Source: Ahaetulla prasina (Eukaryota > Chordata > Lepidosauria > Squamata > Colubridae). From it: DNA of 64,000 bases. The first letter of the stretch is position 1. Each line of letters opens with the position of its first letter. Below are positions 9,939 to 20,271 of this stretch, piece by piece. The notes beneath the pieces were generated by a model. It worked only from the letters and a program-made list of their open reading frames with translations. It was not told the origin of the DNA and made no database searches. The stretch spans positions 15,409,858-15,473,857 of the forward strand of contig NC_080543.1 of the NCBI RefSeq assembly GCF_028640845.1, written 5' to 3'. Made by a program: the position numbers and the translations under genes.

Positions 9939-10774
9939 TGTAGTTTTTGGACTATAAGACGCACCCGACTATAAGACGCACCTAAATTTAGAAGAGGAAA
10001 ACAACAAAAAAGTTTTTGATCTCCACACGCCCCATTTTAAGCCCTTTTTGGGGGGCCTTTTCCAGCCTTTTTCTGGCCCATTTTCAGGGCTTTTTTTGCC
10101 CCGTTTTTTCGGCTTTTTTTCAGCCAGTTTTTTCAGCTTTTTTTGATCTGTTTTGGGGGCTTTTAAAGCTGGTTTGGGGGGCTTTTTTCGGCCCATTTTT
10201 GAGACTTTTTTTGGCCCTTTTCCAGCCTTTTTGGCCTGTTTTGAGGCTTTCTTCAGCTTGATTTTAAAGGTTTTTCGGCTTTTTTTCAGCCAGTTTTTTC
10301 AGCTTTTTTTGATCTGTTTTGGGGGCTTTTAAAGCTGGTTTGGGGGGCTTTTTTCGGCCCATTTTTGAGACTTTTTTTGGCCCTTTTCCAGCCTTTTTTG
10401 GCCTGTTTTTGAGGCTTTCTTCAGCTTGATTTTAAAGGTTTTTTCGGCCTTTCGAGGGTTTTTTCAGCTCATTTTTGAAAGGTTTTTTGGCCCGTTTTTT
10501 TCGGCCCATTTTTAAAAGCCTCAAAACGGGCCGAAAAAAGCCTTGAAACAGGCCAAAAAAGCCTCAAAAATGGCCAAAAAAGCCTTGAATATGGGCCAAA
10601 AAAAGCCTCCAAAACAGGCTGAAAAAAGCCTGAAAAAGGCCCGAAAACAGGGCGTGTGAAGGCAAAAAAGGGGGCCGGCAGATGGGTGGGGCCTTCGGCA
10701 ATATTCGGTCTATAAGATGCAGACATTTTCATCCCCTTTTGGGAGACAAAGAAGTGAGTCTGAAAAACACGGTA
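9939..10774. mobile_element. MITE of the GGACTATAAGACGCACC type
   Basis: Left end 'tagtttttggactataagac' then 'gactataagacgcacc'; right end 'tcggtctataagatgcagac' to 'tgaaaaacacggta'. Ends are inverted with respect to each other. The inside is a simple-looking mixture of 'tttttcggc' and its inverse, including a 166 bp tandem duplication. Open frames rich in PKK/FPF here are artefacts of this composition. Confidence 0.75.
10107..10444. repeat. Tandem duplication, about 166 bp x 2
   Basis: The stretch from 'cggctttttttcagccag' at 10,110 repeats from 10,276 almost without change, through 'ttcagcttgattttaaagg'. The following 10,445-10,640 segment carries inverted-type units ('gggccgaaaaaagcc'). 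Confidence 0.8.
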
Positions 10775-10918
10775 ATTGTTTTCACTGTCAGGAAATTTCT
10801 GTTAGTTCTAGGTAGGTTCTCTTTTTGAGAAGTTTCTCGCCGTTACTTCTTGTCCTGCCCTCAGGTGCTTTAGAGAATAGATTGACCCCCCTTCTCTGTG
10901 ATATCCTCTTAAATTAAA

Positions 10919-11346
10919 GTGACCAGATTTCAGCGATGGCAAAGCGGGACACCATTGACGGGGGGGAAGGAGGGGGGGCTGCGCATGCACGCTGAGTCTC
11001 GCCACCTGGCCGAAGGAGGAGGAGCGGCTGCTGCTTCTCGGCTCTTCCAGGCAGGCTTGGCTCTCCTCTCGGCTCTTCCAGGCAGGCTCGGCTCTCCTCT
11101 CGGCTCTTCCAGGCAGGCTCGACTCTCCTCGGCTCTCCTCTCGGCTCTTCCAGGCAGCGGGTGATCTCGCGCCCCCTTCTCCGACACTCCCCCTTCTCCG
11201 CCTCCTCCATCTCCTCTTGCGTTGCTGCCTCCCATTTTCAGAATGGGAGTGGGGAAAAATATCGGAACTTTTTTGAAATGCCGTGGGATGCGGGACAAAT
11301 TATTAAAAAGCGGGACTGTCCCACCAAAAGCGGGACGTCTGGTCAC
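10919..11346. mobile_element. MITE with GTGACCAGA/TCTGGTCAC ends
   Basis: Left 'gtgaccagatttcagc' and right 'aaaagcgggacgtctggtcac' are inverted, and 'gcgggac' recurs near both ends. The GC-rich middle includes a 31 bp tandem repeat (about 11,035-11,160, four units around 'cggctcttccaggcaggct'). It splits CR1 sequence. Superfamily not assigned. Confidence 0.75.
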
Positions 11347-11556
11347 TATATCCTAAATATTAGAAGACTGTTATCAAGTTATCTCAGTTCTTCTCTTTGT
11401 TAGACTACACATACCCAGTTCCAGCAACTGTTCTTCACATGTTTTAACTTCCAGACCCCTAATCATCTTTGTTGCTTTTCTCTGTATGTTTTCTAGGGTG
11501 TCAACAACTTTTTTTGTATCATGGTGACCAAAACTGGACGTAGTATTCCAAGTGTG

Positions 11557-12384
11557 TGTCAACCCTGAAGTTGAACTGGCCGAGGATGTTTTGAGGCTTC
11601 TGTGTTGTCTCACTGGAGCTGAGAGATAGGAAGTGGGGAATTGAGATAGCTGGGGTTTTGTAGCCAAAACAAAATACTTTCTCCTGGGAACCAAGGACAT
11701 TTCCCACAGATGGTCGGAGAGAGGAGGAGTGACGTTACCAGGCAACCGGGATGGTACCTTGATTGGACCATGTGACTGATTATTTGGGAAAGGGGAAAAA
11801 TTGACAAAGGCTGTTTTCACCAGCCTGTGCCAATAGAATAGAATAGAATAGAATTTTTTATTGGCCAAGTGTGATTGGACACACAAGGAATTTGTCTTGG
11901 TGCATATGCTCTCAGTACACATAAAAGAAAAGATACGTTCATCAAGAATCATAAGGTACAACACTTAATGATAGTCATAGAGTACAAATAAGCAATCAAG
12001 AAACAATCAATATCAATATAAATCATAAGGATATAAGCAACAAAGTTACAGTCATGCTGTCATAAATGGGAGGAGATGGTTGATAGGAACGATGAGAAGA
12101 CTAACAGTAATAGTAATGCAGACTTAGTGAATAGTTTGACAGTGTTGAGGGAATTGTTTAGCAGAGTGATGGCATTCGGGAAAAAACTGTTCTTGTGTCT
12201 AGTTGTTCTGGTATGCAGTGCTCTAGCATCATTTTGAGGGTAGGAGTTGAAACAGTTTATGTCCAGGATGTGAGGGGTCTGTAAATATTTTCACAATATG
12301 ATATATCCAATAAAACTATTCTTTGAGGAACCTACCTGCCTCTGAGTTCTGTTTGCTACAGATGTATTACTTGGAACCCTGACA
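11557..12384 (+). mobile_element. Solo LTR, family B, interrupted by a LINE
   Basis: Begins 'tgtcaaccctgaagttg' and ends 'attacttggaaccctgaca', flanked by 'gtgtg' at 11,552-11,556 and 12,385-12,389. Near the end it has 'ccaataaaactattc', a polyadenylation-type signal, as in the LTR at 20,807. A LINE 3' end (11,830-12,294) is inserted just before that signal. Confidence 0.85.
11830..12294 (-). mobile_element. Snake LINE 3' end with AATAG tail, antisense
   Basis: Starts with (AATAG)n then 'ttattggccaagtgtgattg', the 3' end of a CR1-group LINE on the minus strand, and extends to 'ctgtaaatattttcac'. Flanking LTR sequence rejoins at 'caata', present on both sides. This is the longest of four copies here (also 13,316, 18,782 and 60,345). 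Confidence 0.85.
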
Positions 12385-12402
12385 GTGTGACTTACCAAGG
12401 AA

Positions 12403-12767
12403 GTTAGTGTGAAGGAGGGGGAAAAATATACAGATTGCAGAAAAGGGATATTTGAGAAATTGGAAAGAGGAAGCAGCAATCAAGAGAGATGTCATCCATT
12501 TTAAGATCTTTTTTTAAAGTAGGCATTAATTGAAACGCCAAGCAGCGTCTTGCTTGATATGCAGAAGATGCCCTGATCCTTTTGTAGAACAGAGGAGAAA
12601 GATCTCTGATGTGATAAAGAACTCTTCCCGGTTCCTTGACAGAGATTTATTTCATTTATTTATTAAATTCATATGCCTCCCATCTCACTGTCAAGCACCA
12701 GTGGCTAATCCAGGTGGATCAGTGATAGAAGGCAGCCACTTCCTACAATGAGATTGTTTGCACGATA
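12403..12767. other. No gene recognised
   Basis: Mixed sequence. A piece around 12,650-12,690 ('atttatttattaaattcata') looks like a decayed LINE/SINE tail. No coding signal. Confidence 0.4.
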
Positions 12768-12914
12768 CAGGTGGTCCTCGACTTATAACAGTCCGTTTAG
12801 TGACCGTTCAAAGTTACAACAGCACTGAAAAAATGACAGGATTGTTTTTCACACTTTTGACCGCTGCCGCATCCCCATGGTCATGTGATCAAAATACAGA
12901 TGCTTGCCAACTGG

Positions 12915-13761
12915 TGTCGTGTCCCACTCCTCCGCTGACGGCCGGGTCAGGGAAATCTGAATCAGGTGTGCCTCTGCAGCTCTGCCAAAGTCCTAGCAAA
13001 GTCCTCAGGGCAGGCAGGAGACCAGAAAGTGACTTCAGCAAGATATGTTTAGACTTTGCCTGACTCAGAGACTGCCAGAAAGCAGGTCCTTTATATAGGC
13101 CATGGGGTGTGGCTCCATGACTCAGCACTTATCCAGGCCTGCCCCTCCCTTCCTTCTGTTGCCTCCGCCTATCAAGTCTTCTGACGCGAGGGTCACTCCA
13201 ATCGGCAGCTGTTGGTAATTGACCTTCCTCAGGCTCACATGCTGTGGAGGAGGGGGAGGGGTCTAGTTGCTCCGTTTGCCTGGGCATGGAGCCAGAGCTG
13301 GGGGCTGGAGATACTTGCTCTGCACTACTATTAATCGTTTCATAGTTCCCATCACCAATCTCTTTCCACTTATGACTGTATGACTATAACTTGTTGCTGG
13401 CAATCCTTATGATTTATATTGCTATATTGATCATCAATTGTGTTGTAAATGTTGTACCTTGATGAACATATCTTTTCTTTTATGTACACTGAGAGCATAT
13501 GCACCAAGACAAATTCCTTGTGTGTCCAATCACACTTGGCCAATAAAAATTCTATTCTATTCTATTCTATTCTATTCTATTCTATTCTATTCTTCAGCCT
13601 GTCTGGGCATGGAGCCAGGGCTGGGGCCGGGAGATGCCCCCTCCTCAGCCTGTCTGAGCATGGAGCCAGGGCTGGGGCCGGGAGGCATGCTAGGACATTC
13701 TTTAGTGTTCAGAAGCAGATAAGCAGACCCCGGCTGCGGTGAGAGCGGGCAAGACACAACA
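12915..13761 (-). mobile_element. Solo LTR, family A, interrupted by a LINE
   Basis: 'tgtcgtgtcccactcc' to 'gcaagacacaaca', flanked by 'actgg' at 12,910-12,914 and 13,762-13,766. Its minus strand has the TATA-like 'ggcctatataaaggacc'. A LINE 3' end (13,316-13,593) lies in it. Contains a duplicated unit around 'gcatggagccag'. Confidence 0.9.
13316..13593 (+). mobile_element. Snake LINE 3' end with (ATTCT)n tail
   Basis: Sense copy of the LINE 3' end: 'tgtgtccaatcacacttgg' then 'ccaataaaaattctattct' and nine or so ATTCT units (about 13,548-13,593). Inserted within the family A LTR, so younger than it. Confidence 0.85.
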
Positions 13762-13809
13762 ACTGGTTCATATTTATGACAGTTGCAATGTCCCAAGGTC
13801 ATGTGATCC

Positions 13810-13969
13810 CAGGGGTGGGTTCTACTTACCTTTACTACTGGTTTGCAACGGAGCCGCATGCGCATGTGCAGAACCTTTCTGATGATGCCTGGGTCAGTGG
13901 GCGGAGCCTCCCACCAGTTTTACTACCGGTTTGTACAAACCGGTCTGAACCAGGGGCAACCCACCACTG
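13810..13969. mobile_element. Short hAT-like MITE with 8 bp TSD (7/8)
   Basis: Termini 'caggggtgggttctac' and 'gcaacccaccactg', internal 'ttactaccggttt' and 'acaaaccggt'. Flanks 'tgtgatcc' (13,802-13,809) and 'tatgatcc' (13,970-13,977) differ at one base. Confidence 0.85.
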
Positions 13970-14218
13970 TATGATCCCCTTTTGTGACCTTCTCACTAGC
14001 AAAAGTCAGTTTTGGACGCCAAGGTTCATTTAACAACCTGGTTACTAACTTATTAACTGCAGTGGTTCACTTAACAACTGTGAAAGTCGTAAAATGGGGC
14101 AAAACTCACTGAACAAATGTTTCACTTAACAACAGAAATTTTGGTCGTAGGTTGAGGACTACCTGTACTCATGTATGCAGGCAAATAGTACATCTCGTAG
14201 TTAGGAATACAGGGAGTA

Positions 14219-14444
14219 CAGGGAGTTCTTGACTTATGACCAAAACTGAGCCCAGAGTTATGGTCGTAAATCATTAAGCCACATGGTCTGATTTGATTTT
14301 ATCACTGGGTTATGATTTTATGATGATTTTTAAGCAAACTACATGGTCGTTAAGCAAATCACATGGTCACTAGGTGAACTCACTTAACAAATTTCTCACT
14401 TAGAACTTAAATTTTGGGCTCAATGGTGAGTTGAGGACTACCTG
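14219..14444. mobile_element. Tigger-like MITE, internally deleted
   Basis: 'cagggagttcttgactt' to 'gagttgaggactacctg'. About half the family length. Both ends present. Confidence 0.7.
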
Positions 14445-14587
14445 TAGAAGGGCGGACTTCTGCATACTATATTTCTGGGAGTTGATCTTAAAATTGCCAA
14501 GCTTGGAAAACATTGAGTTAGATGGTCTCTGAAATCATGAGCTATGATTCTTCAAAGGGTTTGTTGTAAAAACCAATCAGCTTTCTG

Positions 14588-15045
14588 GGCCTTGTTTAAC
14601 AACTGGTCATTTAACAACTGTCTAAAGTTATGACGGACTTAAAAATAACTATTTATGACCTGTTCTCAAAGTTACAGCTGCTGCACACACATGCATTACA
14701 CGTGTTTGGCAACCATCTCACTTTTATGACCAGTTGCGTAGATGTCCTTTTGTCATGTGACTATCATTTGCAACATGTTTTCCACTAAAAATGGAAAATG
14801 TTCACTGGATATACAAAATTCACTTAACTTTGCTTGGCAGAAGGTCAAAAAAGGTGATCACGTGACCCCGGGAAACTGCAAACGTCACAAATATGAATCA
14901 GTTGTCAAGTATCCAAATGTAAATCACATGACCATGGTGGGGATGTTTGCAAGTGTTAAAATCGGTCATATGTCACTATTTTCAGTGCCCTTGTAATGTT
15001 GAATGGTCACTGAGCGAACTGTTGTAAGTCAAAGGCTATACCTCT
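14588..15045 (+). mobile_element. Tigger-like MITE, right part
   Basis: Recognisable from 'ggcagaaggtcaaaaaagg' to 'ttgtaagtcaaaggctata'; the first 110 bases are only loosely similar. Left terminus not identified. Confidence 0.6.
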
Positions 15046-15419
15046 ATGCAGCCATTTCTTATTTAATTTGACAAAGATCCATTCCTCACAACTGGACAAC
15101 TTTAAATGCACTACTTTTCTGCCGGCAATTTTATGCATTAACATGTCTCAGCCCATTTTTTCTATTTATTCTTAAGCAATTTGCTTTTATCCCTTACCGC
15201 TCCTAGCGCATTCACCAATCAACCTTCTACTCCCAGATGTATCCTAAAAAACTCTGCAATTCAAGTCTATTCACTTTAACATACTTGAAATAAACAAGCT
15301 TTCAATGTGGGTAATCCTGGCTTAGCAACCATTCAAAGTTCCAACCAACCTCCTGAGATCTACTTAAGACTCAGATCTGAACTTCTGAGGGCTGACTACA
15401 AAGTCATGTGATTACATTT

Positions 15420-15768
15420 TGAGGCTCAGTGGCTAAGACGCTGAGCTTGTCGATCGAAAGGTCGGCAGTTCAGCGGTTCGAATCCCTAGTGCCACGTAAC
15501 AGGGTGAGCTCCCGTTACTTGTCCCAGCTTCTGCCAACCTAGCAGTCCGAAAGCACACAAAAAATGCAAGTAGAAAAATAGGGACCACCTTTGGTGGGAA
15601 AGAAACAATGTTCCGTGCACCTTTGGCGTTGAGTCATGCCGGCCACATGACCACAGAGACGTCTTCTGATAGTGCTGGCTCTTCGGCTTTGAAACGGAGA
15701 TGAGCATCGCCACCTAGAGTCGGGAATGACTAGCACGTATTGTGCGAGGGGAACCTTTACTTTTACCT
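15420..15768 (+). mobile_element. Sauria-type SINE, near full length
   Basis: tRNA-like head with A-box region 'ggctcagtggctaagacgct' and B-box 'ggttcgaatcc' (a small duplication 'cagcggttc' precedes it). Body 'atgccggccacatgaccac', tail 'gaggggaacctttac', related to the Bov-B LINE 3' end. Polymerase III promoter boxes are intact by eye. Confidence 0.9.
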
Positions 15769-15811
15769 GCCTTTAGAGCTGTCTGCGGTGTCCCATAGTC
15801 ACATGACCATG

Positions 15812-16036
15812 GTTTATATACCGCTTTACAGTGCTTAATAGTCGTCTCTAAGCGGTTTACAGAGTCAGCCAAATTGCCCCCAACAATCTGGCTCCTCATT
15901 TTACCGACCTCAGAAGGATGGAAGGCAGAGTCCACCTTGAGCCTGGTGCGATTTGAACTGCCAAATTACAGTGAGCCAGCAGTCAACAGATGTAGCCTGC
16001 AGTACTGCACTCTAACCACTGCGCCACCATGGCTCA
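15812..16036 (-). mobile_element. tRNA-derived SINE, CORE-like body, antisense
   Basis: Minus strand carries a tRNA-like head ('ggcgcagtggttagagtgca'), then 'gaggagccagattgttgggg' and a tail 'ctgtaaaccgcttagagac'. The tail differs from the 8,058 copy, so this is another subfamily. Confidence 0.8.
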
Positions 16037-16182
16037 TGTCGTATTTTTGCTGAAAACCACATGAATTTCCGGTTTTCATGGGGGGAAGAGAAGCCCATTG
16101 CAGACAATGGATTTGTTTACAGATTGCCACATTCACTTAAGCAACCACAGTGAATTTACTTAACAAAACACCACCAAAAAAC

Positions 16183-16325
16183 AAGGCGATGAAGAAGCTT
16201 CTTGGATGAGAAGCGAAACGTCTTCAAAGAAAAACAAGAAAGTCTAGTTGCCTCTTGGAAAAAGCACCTTTGGAACAACCATGACCAGGATGACTGACAA
16301 CCTCCATAGACAAACTGCAAAAAAC
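16183..16325 (+). repeat. Fold-back family arm with GATGAGAAGCGAAACGTC core
   Basis: Contains 'aagaagcttctt', a perfect palindrome, followed by 'ggatgagaagcgaaacgtc' and 'ctagttgcctcttgg'. Single arm; a two-armed copy is at 47.09-47.54 kb. Class unknown. Confidence 0.6.
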
Positions 16326-16430
16326 TGTTATAAAATCAAGCCCAATGGCGTGGTGATCTGCTTAACCGCTGGCACAACTTACAAACATCGTTCCAGGCTC
16401 AATTAAGGTTGTAAGTCACAGACTACCTGT

Positions 16431-17246
16431 AAACTTTCTCAGGTTTAAAACATTTTCTACAAAGGAAAAAAATAATCACACCCTGCCCAGTATGAAGCTA
16501 CATGCACTTTTGAAATGTTACTCACGTCTCACAGCCTTTTGATCAAAATTTTGCCAACATCTTCCCAGGCACAAATCTCACTGTAGTTTTTACACTTGTT
16601 CTTGCTACCTGTCCCCTTCTATAAACGGCCTTCTTCTGATCATCAGGCAGCAAGGCAGTCTTCACACACTGTATTAAACAATCCTTCTCCCATTGGCATC
16701 TATGAGGGGGAAAGTGACAGCGTATGCATCATTGAACAAATGACATGAATAATAATGTACCTGTGTCATGATGCATAATGATATAGGTACTTAATCTGTA
16801 GGATTTGCACAAAAATATGATTCATGCCACCTGATTTGGATATCACCGGGTCTTCTACCAGGCACCTATAAGTACTTCATAAGCCAACCACATCTATATT
16901 TTAATTTCTGACGCTTACACTATTTATGCCTGGAGTATTATCATATTTCAACATTCTTAAAGCATTTATGACTTCTTTCTCATTATTTTTCTTGGATATT
17001 CACATTTGTGTTATGTTTTTTTCCTAATATCATTCTCTGAGATAGTACTGCAAGTCTCCCACAAAGCTCTAAAATACTTCTTCAAGCTTTTCTCTCATTT
17101 TAGATGCATACTAAATCATTCCCTAAATGATTAATCGCATTTGCACTGCTGGGGGGGGGTTTCTTATTTAGACCTGTTTGTTTACTTCTAAAACAAAGTT
17201 CTGCATTTTCTCTGCCTCTTCTAATTTAATGCCTTCACTGAAACTA
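16431..17246. other. No gene recognised; possible old LINE
   Basis: T-rich sequence with phrases like 'catcttcccaggcacaaatc'. Style resembles 15,070-15,300 and 20,280-20,800; all three may be pieces of one old antisense LINE (RTE/Bov-B type is a guess). A G-run of ten occurs at about 17,150. Confidence 0.3.
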
Positions 17247-17484
17247 TAGCAGTAGTCTTCGACTTATGACAATTAGGATCAGAATTTCAGTTGCTAAGGA
17301 AGGCTGCCTTTAAGTTGAGTCACACCTGATTTTATAACCTTTCTTGCCAGAGTTAGTGCAGTTGTTGTGAATTGTGCGGCTCTTAAGCAAATCAAAATTC
17401 TTCCACTGTTACTTGTCAGAAGCCAGTTGCAAAAGTTGCAAATAGTGATCATGTAACTACAGGATGCTGCAGCCTTTGTAAATA
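17247..17484 (+). mobile_element. Tigger-like MITE, left half
   Basis: Begins 'cagtagtcttcgacttatg' and is cut off by the CR1 at 17,485. Confidence 0.65.
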
Positions 17485-18615
17485 CAAAATTAGTGACAAA
17501 ATTAGTGGACCAGAGGAATGCTGTCGATATAATTTACTTGGACTTCAGTAAGGCATTTGATAAAGTAGACCATAACCTATTACTAGATAAAATAGAAGAA
17601 TGTGGGTTAGATAGCATCACCACCAGATGGATTCGTAACTGGCTGACCAACCACACTCAACGTGTAGTCCTCAATGGAACTGCATCTATATGGAGGGAAG
17701 TATGCAGTGGGATACTCCAAAGCTCTATTTTAGGCCCAGTACTCTTCAATATCTTCATCAATGATTTGGACGAGAGGATAGATGGGGAACTCATCAAATT
17801 TGTAGATGATACCAAGCTGGCAGGAATAGCCAACACTCCGGAAGATAGGCTTAAGATACAAAAGCATATTGACAGACTTGAACATTGGGTGCTATCTAAC
17901 GAAATTCAATGGTGAAAAAAGTAAGGTTCTACATTTAGGCAAGAAAAACAAAATGCACAGGTACAGTATATTTGGTACCTTGCTCAATAGTAGTAGCTGT
18001 GAGAGGGATCTTGGAGTCCTAGTGGACAACCATTTAAATATTAGCCAGCAGTGTGCTACAGCTGCCAAAAAAGCCAACACAGTTCTACGCTGCATAAACA
18101 GAGGGACAGAATCAAGATCACGTGAAGTGTTAATACCACTTTTGTAATGCCTTGGTAAGGCCACACTTGGACTACTGCATCCAGTCAATGTAAAAAAGAT
18201 GTTGAGACTCCAGAAATAGTGCAGAGTGCAGTGAAGAGGAATGAAGATGATTAGGGGACGGATGCTAAAACATATGAAGAACAGCTGCAGGAACTGGGTA
18301 TGTCTAGTTTAATGAAAAGAAGAACTATGGTTGACATGATAGAAGGAGTCAAGCTATTCTCCAAAGGACTTGAGGGCAGGACAAGAAGCAATGGGTGGAA
18401 ACTAATCAAGGAGAGAAGCAACTTAGAACTAAGGAGAAATTTCCTGACAATTAGAACAATTAATCAGTGGAACAACTTGCCTCCAGAAGTTGTAACTGCT
18501 CCAACACTGGAAGTTTTAAAGAGATTGGACAACCATTTGACTGAAGTCGTGTAGGGTTTCCTGCCTAAGCAGGGGTTGGACTAGAAGACCTCCAAGGTCT
18601 CTTCCAACTCTGTTA
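17485..18615 (+). pseudogene. CR1 LINE ORF2: reverse transcriptase to 3' end
   Basis: Only copy here that keeps part of the reverse-transcriptase core. Reading from 17,493: motif A 'LDFSKAFDKVDH', motif B region 'SSILGPVLFNIFINDL' and motif C 'FVDDTK', where the usual FADD reads FVDD. A frameshift near 17,890 and a stop at 17,915 break the frame; the following frame continues 'SKVLHLG' and 'CERDLGVLVDN'. After a further break near 18,150-18,300 the C-terminus 'NLELRRNFLTIRTIN' is readable. The 5' half (endonuclease) is missing, the normal state of truncated CR1 copies. UTR ends 'ccaactctgttattctg'. Confidence 0.9.
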
Positions 18616-18781
18616 TTCTGTTTTCCCAAATACAGGTAGTCCTCGACGTACGACCACAATCAAGCACAACATTTCTGTGGCTAAGTGAGAGAATTGTTAA
18701 GTGAATTTTGCTCCATTTTATGACCATTCCTGTCACGGATGTTAAATGAATCACTGCAGTTGTTAAATTTGTAACACGGTT

Positions 18782-19004
18782 GTTAGAATAGAATAGAATA
18801 GAATAGAATAGAATTTTTTATTGGCCAAGTGTGATTGGACACACAAGGAATTTGTCTTGGTGCATATGCTCCCAGTGTACATAAAAGATACGTTCATCAA
18901 GGTACAACATTTACAACACAATTGATGATCAATATATCAATATAAATCATAAGGATTGCCAGCAACAAGTTATAGTCATACAGTCATAAGTGGAAAGAGA
19001 TTGT
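18782..19004 (-). mobile_element. Snake LINE 3' end with AATAG tail, antisense
   Basis: (AATAG)n then 'ttattggccaagtgtgattg' to 'cataagtggaaagagattg'. About 220 bp, 5'-truncated. Confidence 0.85.
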
Positions 19005-19263
19005 TTTTTTTTGTTTTTGTTTACATTTATACCCCGCCCTTCTCCGAAGACTCAGGGCGGCTTACAGTGTATAAGGCAATAGTCTCATTCTATTTGTATA
19101 TTTTTACAAAGTCAACTTATTGCCCCCCCAACAATCTGGGTCCTCATTTTACCTACCTTATAAAGGATGGAAGGCTGAGTCAACCTTGGGCCGGGCTTGA
19201 ACCTGCAGTAATTGCAGGCTTTGTGTTCTTAATAACAGGCTGTACCAGCCTGAGCTATCCGGC
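19005..19263 (-). mobile_element. tRNA-derived SINE with L2-like tail, antisense
   Basis: Tail 'ccgcccttctccgaagactc', body 'ccaacaatctgggtcctcat', head complement ending 'cctgagctatccggccc'. Same family as 8,058 and 26,183. Confidence 0.85.
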
Positions 19264-19481
19264 CCCATGTTAAGTGAATCTGGCTTCCCCATTGACTTTG
19301 CTTGTCAGAAGGTTGCAAAAGGAGATCACACGACCCCAGGACACTGCAACTGTCATAAATATGAACCAGTTACCAAGCATCCAAATTTTGATCATGACCA
19401 TGGAGATGCTGCAATGGTCATAAGTGTGCAAAACGGTCATAAGTCACATTTTTTAGTCAGGTTGTAACTTTGAACGGTCAT

Positions 19482-19880
19482 AGAATAGAGTAGGATAGGG
19501 TAGGATAGGATAGGACAAGGAATAGGAATAGGAATAGGAATAGAGCTGGAAGGGACTTTGGAGGTCTTCTAGTCCAGCCCCTTGCTCAAGCAGGAGAACC
19601 TATACCATCTCACACAAATGACTGTCCAATCTCTTCTTAAAAACTTCCAGTGCTGGAGCATTCACAACTTCTGGAAGCAAGTTGTTCCACTGATTAATTG
19701 TTCTGACAGTCAGGATATTGGTCCTTAGTTCTAGGATGCTTCTCTCCTTGATTAGTTTCCACCCGTTTCTTCTTGTCCTGCCGTCAGGTGCTTTGGAGAA
19801 CAGCTTGACTCCCTCTTCTTTATGGCAGCTCCTGAGATATTGGAACCCTGCTATCATGTTTCCCCTAGTCCTTCTTTTCA
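19482..19880 (-). mobile_element. CR1 LINE 3' end, antisense
   Basis: Starts in a varied tail (AATAG, AGGAT, GGAAT units, 19,482-19,545). The minus strand from 19,881 to 19,600 holds 93 open codons with 'KRRTRGNMIAGFQYLRS' and 'TVRTINQWNNL', the CR1 ORF2 C-terminus. Confidence 0.85.
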
Positions 19881-20185
19881 CCTGCTTACTTTAAGAGAGT
19901 TGCAGCCAGGACACCCACGCCCCGACAGCTGCCTCACCTTGCCAGCCCACTTTTACGGCTGCTTGCCACCGCTTGCATGCGTCACCCTCAGCCTCCGTTT
20001 CACCATCAGAGGCCTTCAGGAAAGGTCTCTGCAGCTGAGAAACAGGATTGATGCGAACAGCGCCCCACCCCATCACACCCCCCAGCCTCCATTTTTCTGT
20101 CAGAAAGACCTTCAGAAAAGCCACACGGGACCCTGCTGGGTGGGGTTGTCGGTGGCGCCACCATGAGGCCAGTCAGTGGAAAAGA
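19881..20185. other. GC-richer spacer, no gene recognised
   Basis: Two similar units, around 'cctccgtttcaccatcag' (about 19,995) and 'cctccatttttctgtcag' (about 20,088), form an imperfect direct repeat. It may be the GC-rich inside of the GAAAATAAGAC MITE that ends at 20,271. Confidence 0.4.
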
Positions 20186-20271
20186 CATCCCCCGAAAATA
20201 AGACCTAATGCCTCTTTTAGAGGGAAAAAAAATAAGACCGGGTCTTATTTTCAGGGAAACACAGTATTTTC
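20186..20271. mobile_element. GAAAATAAGAC-type MITE, end portion
   Basis: 'cccccgaaaataagaccta' to 'gggtcttattttcagggaa', a clear inverted pair around a short middle. Confidence 0.65.

Larger units (their letters stand above)
9719..12402 (-). mobile_element. CR1 LINE 3' end, antisense, with three insertions
   Basis: Antisense CR1 running from its 3' end ('gaacttggaggtcttct') to the region for 'GLVRPHLEY' ('gtagtattccaagtgtg'...'acttaccaagg'). It is interrupted by a MITE (9939-10,774), a second MITE (10,919-11,346) and an LTR (11,557-12,384). Joining the flanks of each gives one continuous CR1 tail, which proves that the insertions are younger. Confidence 0.85.
12768..14165 (-). mobile_element. 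Tigger-like MITE carrying an LTR, a LINE and a hAT element
   Basis: Starts 'caggtggtcctcgactt' and ends 'ggttgaggactacctg', next to TA at the right. In this orientation the host copy is inverted. It is opened by a solo LTR (12,915-13,761) and by a hAT element (13,810-13,969); without them it is about 390 bp. Confidence 0.8.
15308..16430. mobile_element. Tigger-like MITE opened by two SINEs and a fold-back arm
   Basis: Starts near 'gggtaatcctggcttagc' and ends 'gtaagtcacagactacctg'. Host pieces lie between a Sauria SINE (15,420-15,768), an antisense SINE (15,812-16,036) and a fold-back arm (16,183-16,325). Confidence 0.65.
18630..19481 (+). mobile_element. Tigger-like MITE opened by a LINE 3' end and a SINE
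   Basis: Starts 'caggtagtcctcgacgtac'. Host sequence rejoins from 'cacggttgtta' (18,785) to 'gttaagtgaatctggc' (19,270). Right end is cut by a CR1 at 19,482. Confidence 0.8.

Noticed and set aside
9969..10261. Lysine/proline-rich or Phe-rich frames as a structural protein
   Set aside because: They come from a T-run/CGGCC repeat inside a MITE.
15420..15768. Functional tRNA gene
   Set aside because: A/B boxes belong to a Sauria SINE head; no cloverleaf with an acceptor stem.
16183..16325. Hammerhead ribozyme in the GATGAGAAGCGAAACGTC repeat
   Set aside because: It resembles CUGAUGA...GAAA, but the first core bases do not match and no proper stem III with a cleavage site was found.
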